DNA from: Mycobacterium botniense
GTDB lineage: Bacteria > Actinomycetota > Actinomycetes > Mycobacteriales > Mycobacteriaceae
Length of the DNA stretch: 64,000 bases
Assembly (NCBI RefSeq): GCF_010723305.1
Contig: NZ_BLKW01000004.1
Coordinates: 434,001-498,000, forward strand
Direction of reading: 5' to 3'
The position numbers were made by a program, and so were the translations under genes. Below are positions 1 through 10,938 of the stretch, piece by piece (position 1 is the first letter of the stretch; every line of letters starts with the position of its first letter). The notes beneath the pieces are model-generated. The model saw nothing but the letters and a program-made list of their open reading frames with translations, was not told where the DNA came from and made no database searches.

Positions 1-2
1 GC

Positions 3-1902
<1,900 letters not shown>

Positions 1903-1929
1903 GCCGCGTCCGGACAGGAGAGCGGTTTC

Positions 1930-1958
1930 TTGCTTCCGGCACCGAAGCGCGTTATCCT
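1930..1958 (+). promoter_or_regulatory. Candidate sigma-A promoter for rho
   Basis: TTGCTT at 1930-1935 and TATCCT at 1953-1958 are separated by 17 bases, in the 270-base gap between thrB and rho. Transcription from here would start near 1965 and give a leader of roughly 200 nt ahead of the rho GTG. Inferred from matches only. The rest of the gap shows no convincing gene; a short open frame at 1930-2121 has no recognisable product. Confidence 0.4.
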
Positions 1959-2132
1959 CGGAGCCGTCCAGCAATCGCAGCATCTGCATCGCGTCGATAC
2001 TGTCTTGCCACTAGGACCATACCAAATTCTTCTCGTGGACGATGGTTCGCTGTTCGAGCCGCCGATGGTGGCGATCACCGTTGCAGAGTCGATGATTGGG
2101 CGCACTCAGCGAGTTGGCTGAATGCAACAGAC

Positions 2133-2158
2133 CCCTCGCGCGACGCAATCAGCGAGGG
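2133..2158 (+). promoter_or_regulatory. Hairpin in the rho leader next to the ribosome-binding site
   Basis: CCCTCGC at 2133-2139 pairs exactly with GCGAGGG at 2152-2158 around a 12-base loop. The stem ends just before the purine-rich GAAAGGA ribosome-binding site (2161-2167) and the rho GTG at 2173. Rho is autoregulated in many bacteria, so this structure may affect its expression; that role is inference. Confidence 0.35.
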
Positions 2159-2172
2159 AAGAAAGGAAATCC

Positions 2173-4026
2173 GTGACTGATACGGACCTCATCATGGCCG
2201 GCGATAGCACTCAAGACAATGAAGACACCAAGAAGCTCTCGAATGCCGTGACCGCAGACACTGCTACTCCCACCGCGTCCGGCGCCGACCCTGCCGCACC
2301 GGCTGCGACCGACGGCGAGTTGTCCGCAGCTGCGGGCAGCATTGCATCGGATGGGGCGCTGACCGCGATGGTGCTGCCCGAGTTGCGGGCACTGGCCAAT
2401 CGGGCCGGCGTCAAGGGCGCGTCGGGTATGCGCAAGAACGAGCTGATCGCGGCGATCCGGGAAGTTCAGAAACAGGCTAACGGCGCACCCTCCGGTGCAC
2501 CGTTGTCACAAGACACCGGTGAAGCCGGCGCCGCTGAGTCAGCCGACCAGGCGCCGGGCCGCTCGGCCACCGAGGCATCAGCAGGGGCGCGGCGCGGCGC
2601 CGCGGAAGATAGCGGATCGCCCGCCACGGAGGCCGGCGCACACGAAGTCGCCGAGCGGTCCGATGCCGATGGTCGAGAGACCGAGACCAAGACCGAGGAA
2701 CGCGCATCCGACCCAGACAGTGACCGCGGCGCTGACCACGAAGCGGTGGCTGGACAGCAGGCTCGCGGCGACGAGGACGCCGAGGGCCGTCAAGGGCGTC
2801 GAGGGCGGCGGTTCCGCGATCGGCGGCGCCGCGGCGAACGTTCGGGTGACAGCGCTGACGCGGAATTGCGTGACGATGATGTGGTTCAGCCCGTGGCGGG
2901 AATCCTCGATGTCCTGGACAACTACGCGTTCGTGCGCACCTCCGGTTACCTTGCCGGTCCGCACGACGTGTACGTGTCGATGAACATGGTGCGCAAGTAC
3001 GGCTTGCGACGCGGAGACGCGGTGACGGGCGCTGTGCGGGTGCCCAGGGAAGGTGAACAACCCAACCAGCGGCAGAAGTTTAATCCGCTCGTGCGTCTGG
3101 ACAGCGTGAATGGCGGACCCGTCGAAGACGCCAAGAAACGTCCGGAATTCGGCAAGCTGACCCCGTTGTATCCCAACCAGCGGCTGCGTCTGGAAACGAC
3201 GACAGAAAAGCTGACCACACGGGTCATCGACTTGATCATGCCGATCGGCAAGGGCCAGCGCGCGCTGATTGTGTCGCCGCCCAAAGCTGGCAAGACCACG
3301 ATTCTCAAGGACATCGCCAACGCGATTTCCACGAACAACCCGGAATGCCATCTGATGGTGGTCCTGGTCGACGAGCGACCCGAAGAGGTCACCGACATGC
3401 AGCGCTCGGTCAAGGGCGAAGTTATCGCCTCGACGTTCGACCGGCCGCCGTCGGACCACACGTCGGTCGCCGAGCTGGCGACCGAGCGCGCCAAGCGGCT
3501 CGTCGAGCAGGGCAAAGACGTCGTCGTGTTGCTCGACTCGATCACCCGGCTCGGGCGCGCCTATAACAACGCGTCGCCGGCGTCCGGGCGCATTTTGTCC
3601 GGCGGTGTCGATTCGACGGCGTTGTATCCGCCGAAGCGGTTCCTGGGTGCCGCCCGCAATATCGAGGAGGGCGGCTCGTTGACCGTCATCGCGACGGCGA
3701 TGGTGGAGACCGGCTCACAGGGTGACACGGTGATTTTCGAAGAGTTCAAGGGCACCGGTAACGCCGAACTCAAACTCGACCGCAAGATCGCTGAGCGCCG
3801 CGTTTTCCCCGCGGTCGATGTGAATCCCTCGGGCACCCGCAAGGACGAGTTGTTGCTGTCCCCCGACGAGTTCGCTGTCGTGCACAAATTGCGCCGCCTG
3901 CTGTCGGGTCTAGACTCCCACCAAGCCATCGACCTGCTCATTTCGCAGTTGCGTAAGACCAAGAACAACTACGAGTTCTTGGTGCAGGTCTCGAAAACGG
4001 CACCGGGCGCCCTCGACAGCGACTGA
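2173..4026 (+). CDS. rho: Transcription termination factor Rho
   Basis: Hexameric RNA helicase that terminates transcription at C-rich, unstructured sites. The start is GTG 2173 with GAAAGGA 6 bases upstream; an earlier in-frame ATG at 2122 lies in the leader. The ~617-residue protein has a SAP-like N-terminal segment (TAMVLPELRALANRAGVKG), then the long, charged, low-complexity insert typical of actinobacterial Rho (about residues 95-235, Arg/Glu/Asp/Gly rich). The RNA-binding cold-shock-like domain follows (GILDVLDNYAFVR) and then the RecA-like ATPase with Walker A PKAGKTT at residues 370-376 and a VVVLLDSITR Walker B. It is the likely factor for the many transcripts here without a U-tract terminator. 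Confidence 0.97.
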   Translation: MTDTDLIMAGDSTQDNEDTKKLSNAVTADTATPTASGADPAAPAATDGELSAAAGSIASDGALTAMVLPELRALANRAGVKGASGMRKNELIAAIREVQKQANGAPSGAPLSQDTGEAGAAESADQAPGRSATEASAGARRGAAEDSGSPATEAGAHEVAERSDADGRETETKTEERASDPDSDRGADHEAVAGQQARGDEDAEGRQGRRGRRFRDRRRRGERSGDSADAELRDDDVVQPVAGILDVLDNYAFVRTSGYLAGPHDVYVSMNMVRKYGLRRGDAVTGAVRVPREGEQPNQRQKFNPLVRLDSVNGGPVEDAKKRPEFGKLTPLYPNQRLRLETTTEKLTTRVIDLIMPIGKGQRALIVSPPKAGKTTILKDIANAISTNNPECHLMVVLVDERPEEVTDMQRSVKGEVIASTFDRPPSDHTSVAELATERAKRLVEQGKDVVVLLDSITRLGRAYNNASPASGRILSGGVDSTALYPPKRFLGAARNIEEGGSLTVIATAMVETGSQGDTVIFEEFKGTGNAELKLDRKIAERRVFPAVDVNPSGTRKDELLLSPDEFAVVHKLRRLLSGLDSHQAIDLLISQLRKTKNNYEFLVQVSKTAPGALDSD

Positions 4027-4070
4027 TTCGGCTCGGGACAGGTCCCTGCCCCAGCGGCCACTCCCCGGCG

Positions 4071-4108
4071 TGCGGCCGTCATCCCGGCAACCGCCGGCCC
4101 CGGCCGCA
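4071..4108 (+). terminator. Possible hairpin terminator after rho
   Basis: TGCGGCCG at 4071-4078 pairs perfectly with CGGCCGCA at 4101-4108, and the interior contains a second small stem (CCGG/CCGG). It lies between the rho stop and the next start and has no T tract, like many mycobacterial tail-less hairpins. Confidence 0.4.
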
Positions 4109-4163
4109 CCGGTAATGTGCGAGCCTGCGCAATTGGCATGGATCGACCGAAAGTGGTGATGCC

Positions 4164-5786
4164 ATGGCGGAGACGCTTCAGCAACTGCTTCGCGAACGCA
4201 TGGGCCAGCAGACTGCGGCGGTGAAGTACGGCGATCGGGTTTGGAGTTGGCAGGAGCATCTGGCGGACGCCTCGACCATGGCTGCCGCGCTGATCGGTAT
4301 CGCCGATCGTCAGCGGCCGCTGCACGTCGGCACCCTGTTGGGCAACACGCCCGAGATGCTCACTGCGATGGCGGCGGCGGCCCTGGGCGGATACGTGCTG
4401 TGCGGGATCAATGACACCCGTCGCGGTGGCGCGCTGGCGCGCGACATCCTGCGGGCCGACTGTCAGATATTGCTGACCGATCCCGCGCACCGCCACCTGC
4501 TCGACGGTCTCGATCTGCCCGGCGTCCGCGTAGTCGACACCTCGGGCAGCGACTGGTCGGAATTGCTGGCGCGGGCAGCACCGTTAACCCCGCATCGCGA
4601 GGTCACGGCCACCGACACCTTCATGATGATCTTTACGTCCGGGACCAGCGGCGAGCCCAAGGCGGTAGCGGTCACCCACCTGACTGTGCTGTTTGCCGGG
4701 ACGGCGCTGATCGAGCGGTTCGAGATCACCGCAGCCGATGTGTGCTACCTGTCCATGCCGCTGTTTCACTCCAATGCGGTACTGGCCGGCTGGAGTGTGG
4801 CGGTGGGTTCCGGCGCGGCAATGGTCCCGGCGACTTTTTCGGCCTCCCGGCTGCTGGCTGACCTGCGGCGCTACGGCGTGACTTACATGAACTATGTGGG
4901 CAAGCCGCTGGCATATGTGCTGGCCACCCCGGAGCAGCCCGACGACCACGACAACCCGCTGCGGGTGGCATTCGGCAACGAGGCAACCGATCGCGATATC
5001 GCCGAATTCAGCCGCCGCTTCGACTGCACGGTGTGGGATGGTTTCGGCTCCACCGAGGGCGCGATCATCATCACGCGCGAAGAGGGGTGCCCGCCGGGCT
5101 CCCTCGGGCGGGGCTTTCCCGGTGTAGCCATCTACAACCCGGACACTCTCACCGAGTGCCCTCCGGCGCGTTTTGATCGCGACGGCGCGTTGGCCAACCC
5201 CGAAGAGGCGATCGGCGAACTGGTCAATACGACCGGTGCAGGCCTATTCGCGGGCTACTACAACGATCCGCAGGCCACCGAGGACCGGCTGCGCCACGGC
5301 ATGTTCTGGTCGGGCGACCTGGCATACCGCGACGAGGACGGCTGGATCTATTTCGCCGGGCGCAGCGCCGACTGGTTGCGCGTGGACGGCGAGAACATGA
5401 CCACCGCCCCCATTGAACGGATCGTGCAGCGGCTGCCCGCGGTCAACCAGGTCGCCGTGTATGCGGTACCCGACGAACACGTCGGTGACCAGGTGATGGC
5501 CGCAGTGGTGTTGCACGATAACGCCGACCTCACACCCGAGGAATTTGGTGAGTTCCTGGCTGGCCAGCCCGACCTGTCGCCGAAGGCGTGGCCGCGGTAC
5601 GTGTGGGTCACCGACAGCCTGCCGACCACGGCGACCAACAAGATTCTCAAGAGGGAACTGCGCGCTCGCGGCACCAGACCCCAGGGCGGTGTGTTGTGGA
5701 ACCGGATCGGCCGGACAGCGACCTATACCCGTGTCGATCAGGGCAGTGCCGACCGGCGGGAGCACTACGAGATCAGTCGCAGCTAG
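4164..5786 (+). CDS. Acyl-CoA synthetase (FadD1/FadD17-like AMP-binding enzyme)
   Basis: ANL-superfamily adenylating enzyme expected to activate a fatty or other carboxylic acid to its acyl-CoA. The P-loop TSGTSGEPK is at residues 158-166. It also has the GFGSTEGAI motif, the A7/A8-type YFAGRSADWLRVDGEN hinge, and the C-terminal catalytic Lys region TTATNKILKREL. Length is 540 residues, full size. The nearest remembered relatives are M. tuberculosis FadD1 and FadD17; the substrate cannot be read from sequence. The start is ATG 4164. In M. tuberculosis rho is followed directly by rpmE, so this gene is an addition or relocation here. It has its own gap on both sides and may be transcribed alone. 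Confidence 0.88.
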   Translation: MAETLQQLLRERMGQQTAAVKYGDRVWSWQEHLADASTMAAALIGIADRQRPLHVGTLLGNTPEMLTAMAAAALGGYVLCGINDTRRGGALARDILRADCQILLTDPAHRHLLDGLDLPGVRVVDTSGSDWSELLARAAPLTPHREVTATDTFMMIFTSGTSGEPKAVAVTHLTVLFAGTALIERFEITAADVCYLSMPLFHSNAVLAGWSVAVGSGAAMVPATFSASRLLADLRRYGVTYMNYVGKPLAYVLATPEQPDDHDNPLRVAFGNEATDRDIAEFSRRFDCTVWDGFGSTEGAIIITREEGCPPGSLGRGFPGVAIYNPDTLTECPPARFDRDGALANPEEAIGELVNTTGAGLFAGYYNDPQATEDRLRHGMFWSGDLAYRDEDGWIYFAGRSADWLRVDGENMTTAPIERIVQRLPAVNQVAVYAVPDEHVGDQVMAAVVLHDNADLTPEEFGEFLAGQPDLSPKAWPRYVWVTDSLPTTATNKILKRELRARGTRPQGGVLWNRIGRTATYTRVDQGSADRREHYEISRS

Positions 5787-5907
5787 CCGGCTGGGAGCCG
5801 TCTGGCGCAATCGGCCCGCCGGTTGTGGCGCGCGACAGGTCACGGCATGACGGCGGTCGGGAATTTTGTGCACGCACCCATGTGTTTTGGGGTGATGGTG
5901 GTTGACC

Positions 5908-5916
5908 TGGCATAAT
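5908..5916 (+). promoter_or_regulatory. Candidate extended -10 element ahead of rpmE
   Basis: TGGCATAAT (hexamer CATAAT at 5911-5916, preceded by TGG) resembles an extended -10. No good -35 stands at the right distance. It lies in the 229-base gap before rpmE, which shows no gene; transcription would start near 5923 and leave a ~90-nt leader. Confidence 0.35.
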
Positions 5917-6015
5917 CGACCTTCGGCCACCGCAGAAACCCGTCGGGCCCCGTTCGCGGCCGCGATCGTTCGAGTAGGTGGGCGGCCTGGCGGTCGACGA
6001 GTGAAGAGGGACGTG

Positions 6016-6255
6016 ATGAAAGCTGGAATTCATCCCGCATACGGCGACACAACGGTCGTCTGCGGATGCGGCAACACCTTCCAGACCCGCAGCACGAAAC
6101 CGGGTGGCCGCATCAACGTCGAGATTTGCTCCCAGTGCCATCCGTTTTACACCGGCAAACAGAAGATCGTCGATAGTGGTGGGCGAGTGGCTCGTTTCGA
6201 GAAGCGCTACGGCAAGCGCAAGATCACGGACCAGAAGGTTTCGGTCGACAAATAG
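6016..6255 (+). CDS. rpmE: 50S ribosomal protein L31, zinc-binding form
   Basis: Small ribosomal protein of the large subunit. The protein begins [22 protein letters not shown] and carries the CxC and CSQCH cysteines of the zinc-binding (C+) L31 type, then [24 protein letters not shown]. It has 79 residues, full length. The start ATG 6016 follows GAAGAGGG at a good distance; an in-frame extension to 5902 has no family support. Mycobacteria also keep a cysteine-free paralogue elsewhere that replaces this form under zinc limitation (established knowledge). A strong hairpin follows the stop. Confidence 0.97.
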   Translation: MKAGIHPAYGDTTVVCGCGNTFQTRSTKPGGRINVEICSQCHPFYTGKQKIVDSGGRVARFEKRYGKRKITDQKVSVDK

Positions 6256-6263
6256 CCGAAGTA

Positions 6264-6307
6264 CCGACGCCCGAGCTGTGTGCAACACCGTGCAGCTCGG
6301 GCGTCGG
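6264..6307 (+). terminator. Long perfect hairpin after rpmE
   Basis: CCGACGCCCGAGCTG at 6264-6278 is perfectly complementary to CAGCTCGGGCGTCGG at 6293-6307, a 15-bp stem with a 14-base loop, starting 8 bases after the rpmE stop. There is no T run. It separates rpmE from prfA and is a good intrinsic terminator or attenuator candidate. Confidence 0.65.
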
Positions 6308-6357
6308 TTCGCTGTGGTGCCGCCTATCGTCACCGGGCACAGGGTTGGGAGGACGAG

Positions 6358-7431
6358 ATGACGCAGAGCGTGCGAGCGATCGACACGGTGCTCGCAGAAC
6401 ACGCCGAGCTCGAGCGTCGACTGGCCGACCCCGAACTGCACAGCAAGCCGGCCGATGCGCGCAAAGCGGGACGCCGGTTTGCCCAGTTGGCACCGATTGT
6501 CGCGGCGTATCGCAAACTGGAGTCCGCGCGCGCGGATTTGGAGACTGCGCGTGAGCTGGCCGCCTCCGACGATTCATTCGCGGCCGACGTCGCCGAACTG
6601 GAAACACGAGTCGCCCAGCTGGATACCCAACTGACCGACATGCTGGCACCTCGTGACCCACACGACCCCGACAACATCGTGCTCGAAGTCAAATCCGGCG
6701 AGGGCGGCGAAGAATCGGCATTGTTCGCCGCCGACCTTGCCCGAATGTATATCCGCTATGCCGAGCGGCGCGGCTGGACGGTGACGGTGCTGGACGAAAC
6801 CACCTCGGATCTGGGCGGCTACAAAGACGCGACACTGGCGATCGCCAGCAAGGGCGACTCTCCCGACGGCGTGTGGTCGCGAATGAAATTCGAGGGCGGG
6901 GTGCACCGGGTGCAGCGTGTTCCGGTGACCGAATCTCAAGGCCGCGTGCACACGTCAGCCGCCGGTGTGCTGGTCTACCCGGAACCGGAAGAAGTCGGCG
7001 AGGTACAGATCGACGAATCGGATCTGCGCATCGACGTGTACCGTTCCTCAGGCAAGGGCGGACAAGGCGTCAACACCACCGACTCCGCGGTGCGGATCAC
7101 CCACCTGCCGACCGGGGTCGTCGTCACTTGCCAAAACGAGCGTTCGCAGCTGCAGAACAAAACCCGTGCGATGCAGGTGCTGGCGGCTCGCCTGCAAGCG
7201 ATGGCCGAGGAGCAGGCGCTGGCCGATGCGTCGGCCGACCGCGCCAGCCAGATCCGCACGGTGGATCGCAGCGAACGCATTCGCACCTACAACTTCCCGG
7301 AGAACCGGGTCACTGATCACCGCATCGGGTACAAGGCGCACAACCTCGATCAAGTGCTCGACGGCGACCTGGACGCATTGTTCGACGCGCTAGCCGCCGC
7401 CGACCGGCGATCGCGGCTCCAACAGCCATGA
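6358..7431 (+). CDS. prfA: Peptide chain release factor 1
   Basis: Class I release factor recognising UAA and UAG stop codons and triggering peptide release. The 357-residue protein has the N-terminal helical domain, the codon-recognition tripeptide P189-V190-T191 and the catalytic GGQ at residues 234-236 ([17 protein letters not shown]). ATG 6358 follows GGGAGGACGAG and matches the family start; the upstream in-frame extension runs through the hairpin. Its stop overlaps the prmC start by 4 bases (ATGA), which fits translational coupling with the enzyme that methylates the GGQ glutamine. Confidence 0.97.
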   Translation: MTQSVRAIDTVLAEHAELERRLADPELHSKPADARKAGRRFAQLAPIVAAYRKLESARADLETARELAASDDSFAADVAELETRVAQLDTQLTDMLAPRDPHDPDNIVLEVKSGEGGEESALFAADLARMYIRYAERRGWTVTVLDETTSDLGGYKDATLAIASKGDSPDGVWSRMKFEGGVHRVQRVPVTESQGRVHTSAAGVLVYPEPEEVGEVQIDESDLRIDVYRSSGKGGQGVNTTDSAVRITHLPTGVVVTCQNERSQLQNKTRAMQVLAARLQAMAEEQALADASADRASQIRTVDRSERIRTYNFPENRVTDHRIGYKAHNLDQVLDGDLDALFDALAAADRRSRLQQP

Positions 7432-8273
7432 ATCCGCTGGGGCGTGCGATCGATTCCGCTGCGGCGCTGCTCGCCGAGGCGGGTATTTATTCCGCGCGCC
7501 GGGACGCTGAAGAACTGGCTGCGCACCTGACCGGCACCGAACGTGGGCGACTGCCGCTGCTCGACCGGCCCGGCGACGAGTTTTTCGAGCGTTATCACGA
7601 TGTGGTCGCCGCCCGCTGCCGACGGGTTCCGCTGCAGCACCTCACCGGAACGGCCGCGTTCGGTCCGGTCACGTTGTGCGTCGGTCCGGGGGTGTTCATC
7701 CCGCGCCCGGAAACCGAAGCTTTGCTGGCGTGGGCGACCGCCCTGCCGTTATCGGCGCGCCCGGTGATCGTCGACCTCTGCACCGGATCGGGTGCACTGG
7801 CTGTTGCGCTGGCCCACCACTGGCCCCAGGCCCGCGTTCTGGGTGTCGATGACTCCGAAACCGCCCTGGCTTATGCGCGCCAGAATGCGCAGGGCACTGC
7901 CGTGGACCTGGTGTGCGCCGACGTGACCACACCCGACCTGTTTCCCGAACTCGACGGTCTGGTGGATCTCGTGGTAGCCAACCCGCCCTACATTCCTGAT
8001 GGCAGCTTGTTGGAACCTGAAGTGGCCCAGCACGATCCACACCACGCATTGTTCGGCGGCCCGGACGGAATGACAGTGATCACAGCTGTCGTCAACCTTG
8101 CCGGCCGTTGGCTGCGTCCCGGCGGTATGTTCGGCGTCGAGCATGACGACAGTACGTCCGGACTGACTGTGGAATTGATAGGTAGCACAGGACTTTTCGA
8201 TAAGGTCGTCGCGCGGGCTGACTTGACCGGCCGGCCCAGGTTCGTGACAGCCCGCCGACAAGACAGAACGTGA
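7428..8273 (+). CDS. prmC: Release factor glutamine methyltransferase PrmC/HemK
   Basis: S-adenosylmethionine-dependent methyltransferase that N5-methylates the glutamine of the release factor GGQ motif. It has an N-terminal helical domain (residues ~1-75), a [18 protein letters not shown]-binding loop and the substrate-glutamine motif N185-P-P-Y188. The length of 281 residues is normal. The ATG start lies inside the prfA stop (ATGA), so the enzyme and its substrate are made from one message. Confidence 0.95.
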   Translation: MNPLGRAIDSAAALLAEAGIYSARRDAEELAAHLTGTERGRLPLLDRPGDEFFERYHDVVAARCRRVPLQHLTGTAAFGPVTLCVGPGVFIPRPETEALLAWATALPLSARPVIVDLCTGSGALAVALAHHWPQARVLGVDDSETALAYARQNAQGTAVDLVCADVTTPDLFPELDGLVDLVVANPPYIPDGSLLEPEVAQHDPHHALFGGPDGMTVITAVVNLAGRWLRPGGMFGVEHDDSTSGLTVELIGSTGLFDKVVARADLTGRPRFVTARRQDRT

Positions 8274-8315
8274 GCTACGCGACGAGGCACAGCACGATGA
8301 ACAGGAGCAGCGCCT

Positions 8316-8969
8316 GTGGCTGAGGTTTTCGACTGCGGTGACCCCGATCAGCGGTCCCGCGGGCTCGCGGCAGCGGTCAGCGCAGTCAAAAGCGGCCGAC
8401 TGGTGGTGCTGCCCACGGACACGGTCTACGGTGTCGGCGCGGAGGCTTTCGACAGCGCCGCGGTGGCTGAGCTGCTGGCGGCCAAAGGCCGCGGCCGCGA
8501 TATGCCGGTAGGAGTTCTCGTCGGTTCGTGGCACACCATCGAAGGATTGGTTTTGACCATGCCGCCGGGGGCCCGCGACCTGGTTCGCGCATTCTGGCCG
8601 GGCGCGCTGAGCCTGGTCGTGCGGCACGCGCCGTCACTGCAGTGGGACCTAGGAGATGCGCGCGGTACCGTGATGTTGCGCATGCCGCTGCACCCGGTTG
8701 CCATCGAATTGCTCCGCGAAGTGGGACCGATGGCGGTATCCAGCGCCAACATCTCCGGCCACCCACCGGCGGTCGACGTTGATGAGGCACGTCGCCAGCT
8801 GGGGGATCGCGTCGCGGTCTACCTCGACGCCGGACCGTCCGATCGGCAGGCGGCCTCGACGATCGTCGACCTCACCGGGTCGACCCCCCGCATTCTGCGG
8901 ACGGGGCCGGTGAGCGCCGAGGACGTCGCTGCCGTACTTGGACTGAACCCCGCCGCGCTGCTCGATTGA
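8316..8969 (+). CDS. tsaC: L-threonylcarbamoyladenylate synthase (TsaC/Sua5 family)
   Basis: Makes threonylcarbamoyl-AMP from threonine, bicarbonate and ATP, the first step of the t6A modification at position 37 of ANN-reading tRNAs. The YrdC-fold features are GRLVVLPTDTVYGVGAEAF, KGRGRDMPVGVLV and MAVSSANISGHPP. The length is 217 residues. The start is GTG 8316, 42 bases after prmC. It continues the translation-related group rpmE-prfA-prmC and keeps the M. tuberculosis Rv1301 position. Confidence 0.93.
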   Translation: MAEVFDCGDPDQRSRGLAAAVSAVKSGRLVVLPTDTVYGVGAEAFDSAAVAELLAAKGRGRDMPVGVLVGSWHTIEGLVLTMPPGARDLVRAFWPGALSLVVRHAPSLQWDLGDARGTVMLRMPLHPVAIELLREVGPMAVSSANISGHPPAVDVDEARRQLGDRVAVYLDAGPSDRQAASTIVDLTGSTPRILRTGPVSAEDVAAVLGLNPAALLD

Positions 8970-9047
8970 GCGCCGCGCAGGTGTCGGGAGTGTGATCCGC
9001 CCGCCGCCTAGTACCCGAGCGCGGGCTTTGTGCAGTAGGGTCTTTCA

Positions 9048-10238
9048 GTGTTCAGCGATGCGGGTATGGCTGCCGGGAGTCTGCTCGGCTTCTCTAATCG
9101 CGGCGCTGGCGTCCCGCTGCGCGAGCTCGCTCTTGTCGGGTTGACTGCCGCAATCGTTACCTACTTCGCAACCGGCCCGGTGCGGCTGCTGGCCACCCGG
9201 TTCGGGGCGGTGGCCTACCCGCGGGAACGTGATGTGCACGTGACGCCCACCCCACGGATGGGCGGTCTGGCGATGTACCTCGGCGTTATCGGCGCAGTCT
9301 TTCTCGCCTCGCAGCTGCCTGCGCTTACTCGCGGTTTCGTGTACTCGACGGGCATGCCCGCGGTCGTGGTGGCAGGCGCGGTAATCATGGGCATTGGTCT
9401 CATCGACGACCGCTGGGGTCTGGATGCTTTGACGAAGTTCGCGGGTCAGATCACGGCAGCCAGCGTATTGGTGACCATGGGTGTGGCCTGGAGCGTGCTG
9501 TACATTCCGTTCGGCGGTGTCGGCACCATCGTGCTGGACCAGGCGTCCTCGATTCTGCTCACGCTGGCGCTGACCGTCTCGATCGTCAACGCGATGAACT
9601 TCGTCGACGGGCTTGACGGACTGGCCGCCGGGCTGGGGCTCATCACCGCCCTGGCCATCTGCATGTTTTCCGTAGGACTGCTCCGTGACCACGGTGGTGA
9701 TGTGCTGTTTTATCCGCCGGCGGTGATTTCAGTGGTGTTGGCCGGTGCTTGTCTGGGTTTTCTGCCCCACAACTTCCACCAGGCGAAAATCTTCATGGGC
9801 GACTCGGGGTCGATGTTGATCGGGTTGATGCTGGCGGCGGCCTCGACGACCGCCGCCGGCCCGATCTCGCAGAACGCCTACGGCGCCCGCGACGTGTTTG
9901 TGCTGCTGTCACCGTTTCTGCTGGTGATTGCGGTGATGTTCGTGCCCATGCTCGATCTGCTGCTGGCGATCGTGCGGCGTACCCGCGCGGGCCGCAGCGC
10001 GTTCAGTCCCGACAAGATGCACCTGCACCACCGCCTGTTGCAGATTGGCCATTCGCACCGGCGGGTGGTGCTGCTGATCTATTTGTGGGTGGGCATCGTG
10101 GCCTTCGGTACCGCGAGCACGATCTTCTTTAACCCACGCGGCACTGCGGTGGTGATGCTGGCCGCCGTCGTGGGGGCGGTCGTCGTGACGCTCATCCCGC
10201 TGCTGCGCCGGCGAGACGATCTCTACGACGAGCAGTAG
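9048..10238 (+). CDS. wecA: Undecaprenyl-phosphate GlcNAc-1-phosphate transferase
   Basis: Integral membrane enzyme that moves GlcNAc-1-P to decaprenyl phosphate, the first step of the linker attaching arabinogalactan to peptidoglycan. It is a MraY/WecA-family protein of 396 residues with about eleven hydrophobic spans, the Asp-rich GLIDDRWGLDA, NFVDGLDGLAAGL, and the cytoplasmic HLHHRLLQIGHSHRR loop. The start is GTG 9048; a weak purine stretch precedes it. It lies upstream of the atp operon with a 217-base gap, as in M. tuberculosis (rfe, Rv1302). Confidence 0.94.
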   Translation: MFSDAGMAAGSLLGFSNRGAGVPLRELALVGLTAAIVTYFATGPVRLLATRFGAVAYPRERDVHVTPTPRMGGLAMYLGVIGAVFLASQLPALTRGFVYSTGMPAVVVAGAVIMGIGLIDDRWGLDALTKFAGQITAASVLVTMGVAWSVLYIPFGGVGTIVLDQASSILLTLALTVSIVNAMNFVDGLDGLAAGLGLITALAICMFSVGLLRDHGGDVLFYPPAVISVVLAGACLGFLPHNFHQAKIFMGDSGSMLIGLMLAAASTTAAGPISQNAYGARDVFVLLSPFLLVIAVMFVPMLDLLLAIVRRTRAGRSAFSPDKMHLHHRLLQIGHSHRRVVLLIYLWVGIVAFGTASTIFFNPRGTAVVMLAAVVGAVVVTLIPLLRRRDDLYDEQ

Positions 10239-10455
10239 TACCGGCTCTACCTTGTGGTACGGTGCAGCTAGAACCCGGAAAAGCATCACGGGTTGCCGGC
10301 CACCGGCCCGTCGGAAGCATCTCCGATCGTGCCGATTCAACGACCGACCTAAGGGGCTGCCCATTGGGTGATTGCAGCGCGGCGACTGCCCTTCGATACG
10401 CTCTGCGCACTACCGATCAATTCGGTGTCCCCATACCCGCGAGTGAGGTGTCGCA

Positions 10456-10938
10456 GTGACAACACCCGCGCAGAACGCGCCATTGGTGTTGCCCGGCGTT
10501 GCTTTTCGCCCGACTCGACTTTTTGTCATCTGCATGGCCTTGATGGTGCTGGCGATCCTGGTCACCGGATCGTTCGGTCGCCTGATCGACGGCGTGTTCT
10601 TCGGGATCGGGCTGTTGATGGGTCTGTTCAACGCCATTCTGGTGCGGCGCTCAGTGGCAGCGATCACCGCTGGTTCCCATCTGCTGAAGAGGAAGATGGC
10701 GATAAATTCCGCAGGGCGGTTGCTGGTGTTCACTGTCATTGCTCTCGCCATCGCGTTCGCGTTTCGGCCGGATGGGCTCTGCGTGGTGTTCGGGCTGGCG
10801 TTCTTCCAGGTGCTCCTGGTCGTATCGACCGCGCTGCCGGTCTGGAAGAAACTCCGCACGCCAAATGCGTCATTGGCGACATCTGATCAGGGTGCAGGCG
10901 GGGACAGCGCGGAAAGGAGGCAAGCCGGCGATGAGTGA
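10456..10938 (+). CDS. atpI: ATP synthase-associated membrane protein AtpI-like (Rv1303 type)
   Basis: Small membrane protein leading the ATP synthase operon. The 160 residues contain about four hydrophobic spans ([33 protein letters not shown], a third near residues 80-100, and [16 protein letters not shown]), followed by a charged tail. AtpI-type proteins are thought to help c-ring assembly; this role is inferred from family and position. The start is GTG 10456. Its end overlaps the atpB start by 8 bases. The 217-base gap upstream has no gene and should hold the operon promoter, which I could not pinpoint. Confidence 0.85.
   Translation: MTTPAQNAPLVLPGVAFRPTRLFVICMALMVLAILVTGSFGRLIDGVFFGIGLLMGLFNAILVRRSVAAITAGSHLLKRKMAINSAGRLLVFTVIALAIAFAFRPDGLCVVFGLAFFQVLLVVSTALPVWKKLRTPNASLATSDQGAGGDSAERRQAGDE

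Noticed and set aside
1930-2121. Short frame between thrB and rho as a leader peptide gene
   Set aside because: No ribosome-binding site and no conservation known; the region is better read as the rho leader.
5902-5916. TTGACC followed by CATAAT as a -35/-10 pair for rpmE
   Set aside because: Only 3 bases separate them, so they cannot be used together; only the extended -10 is retained as a candidate.
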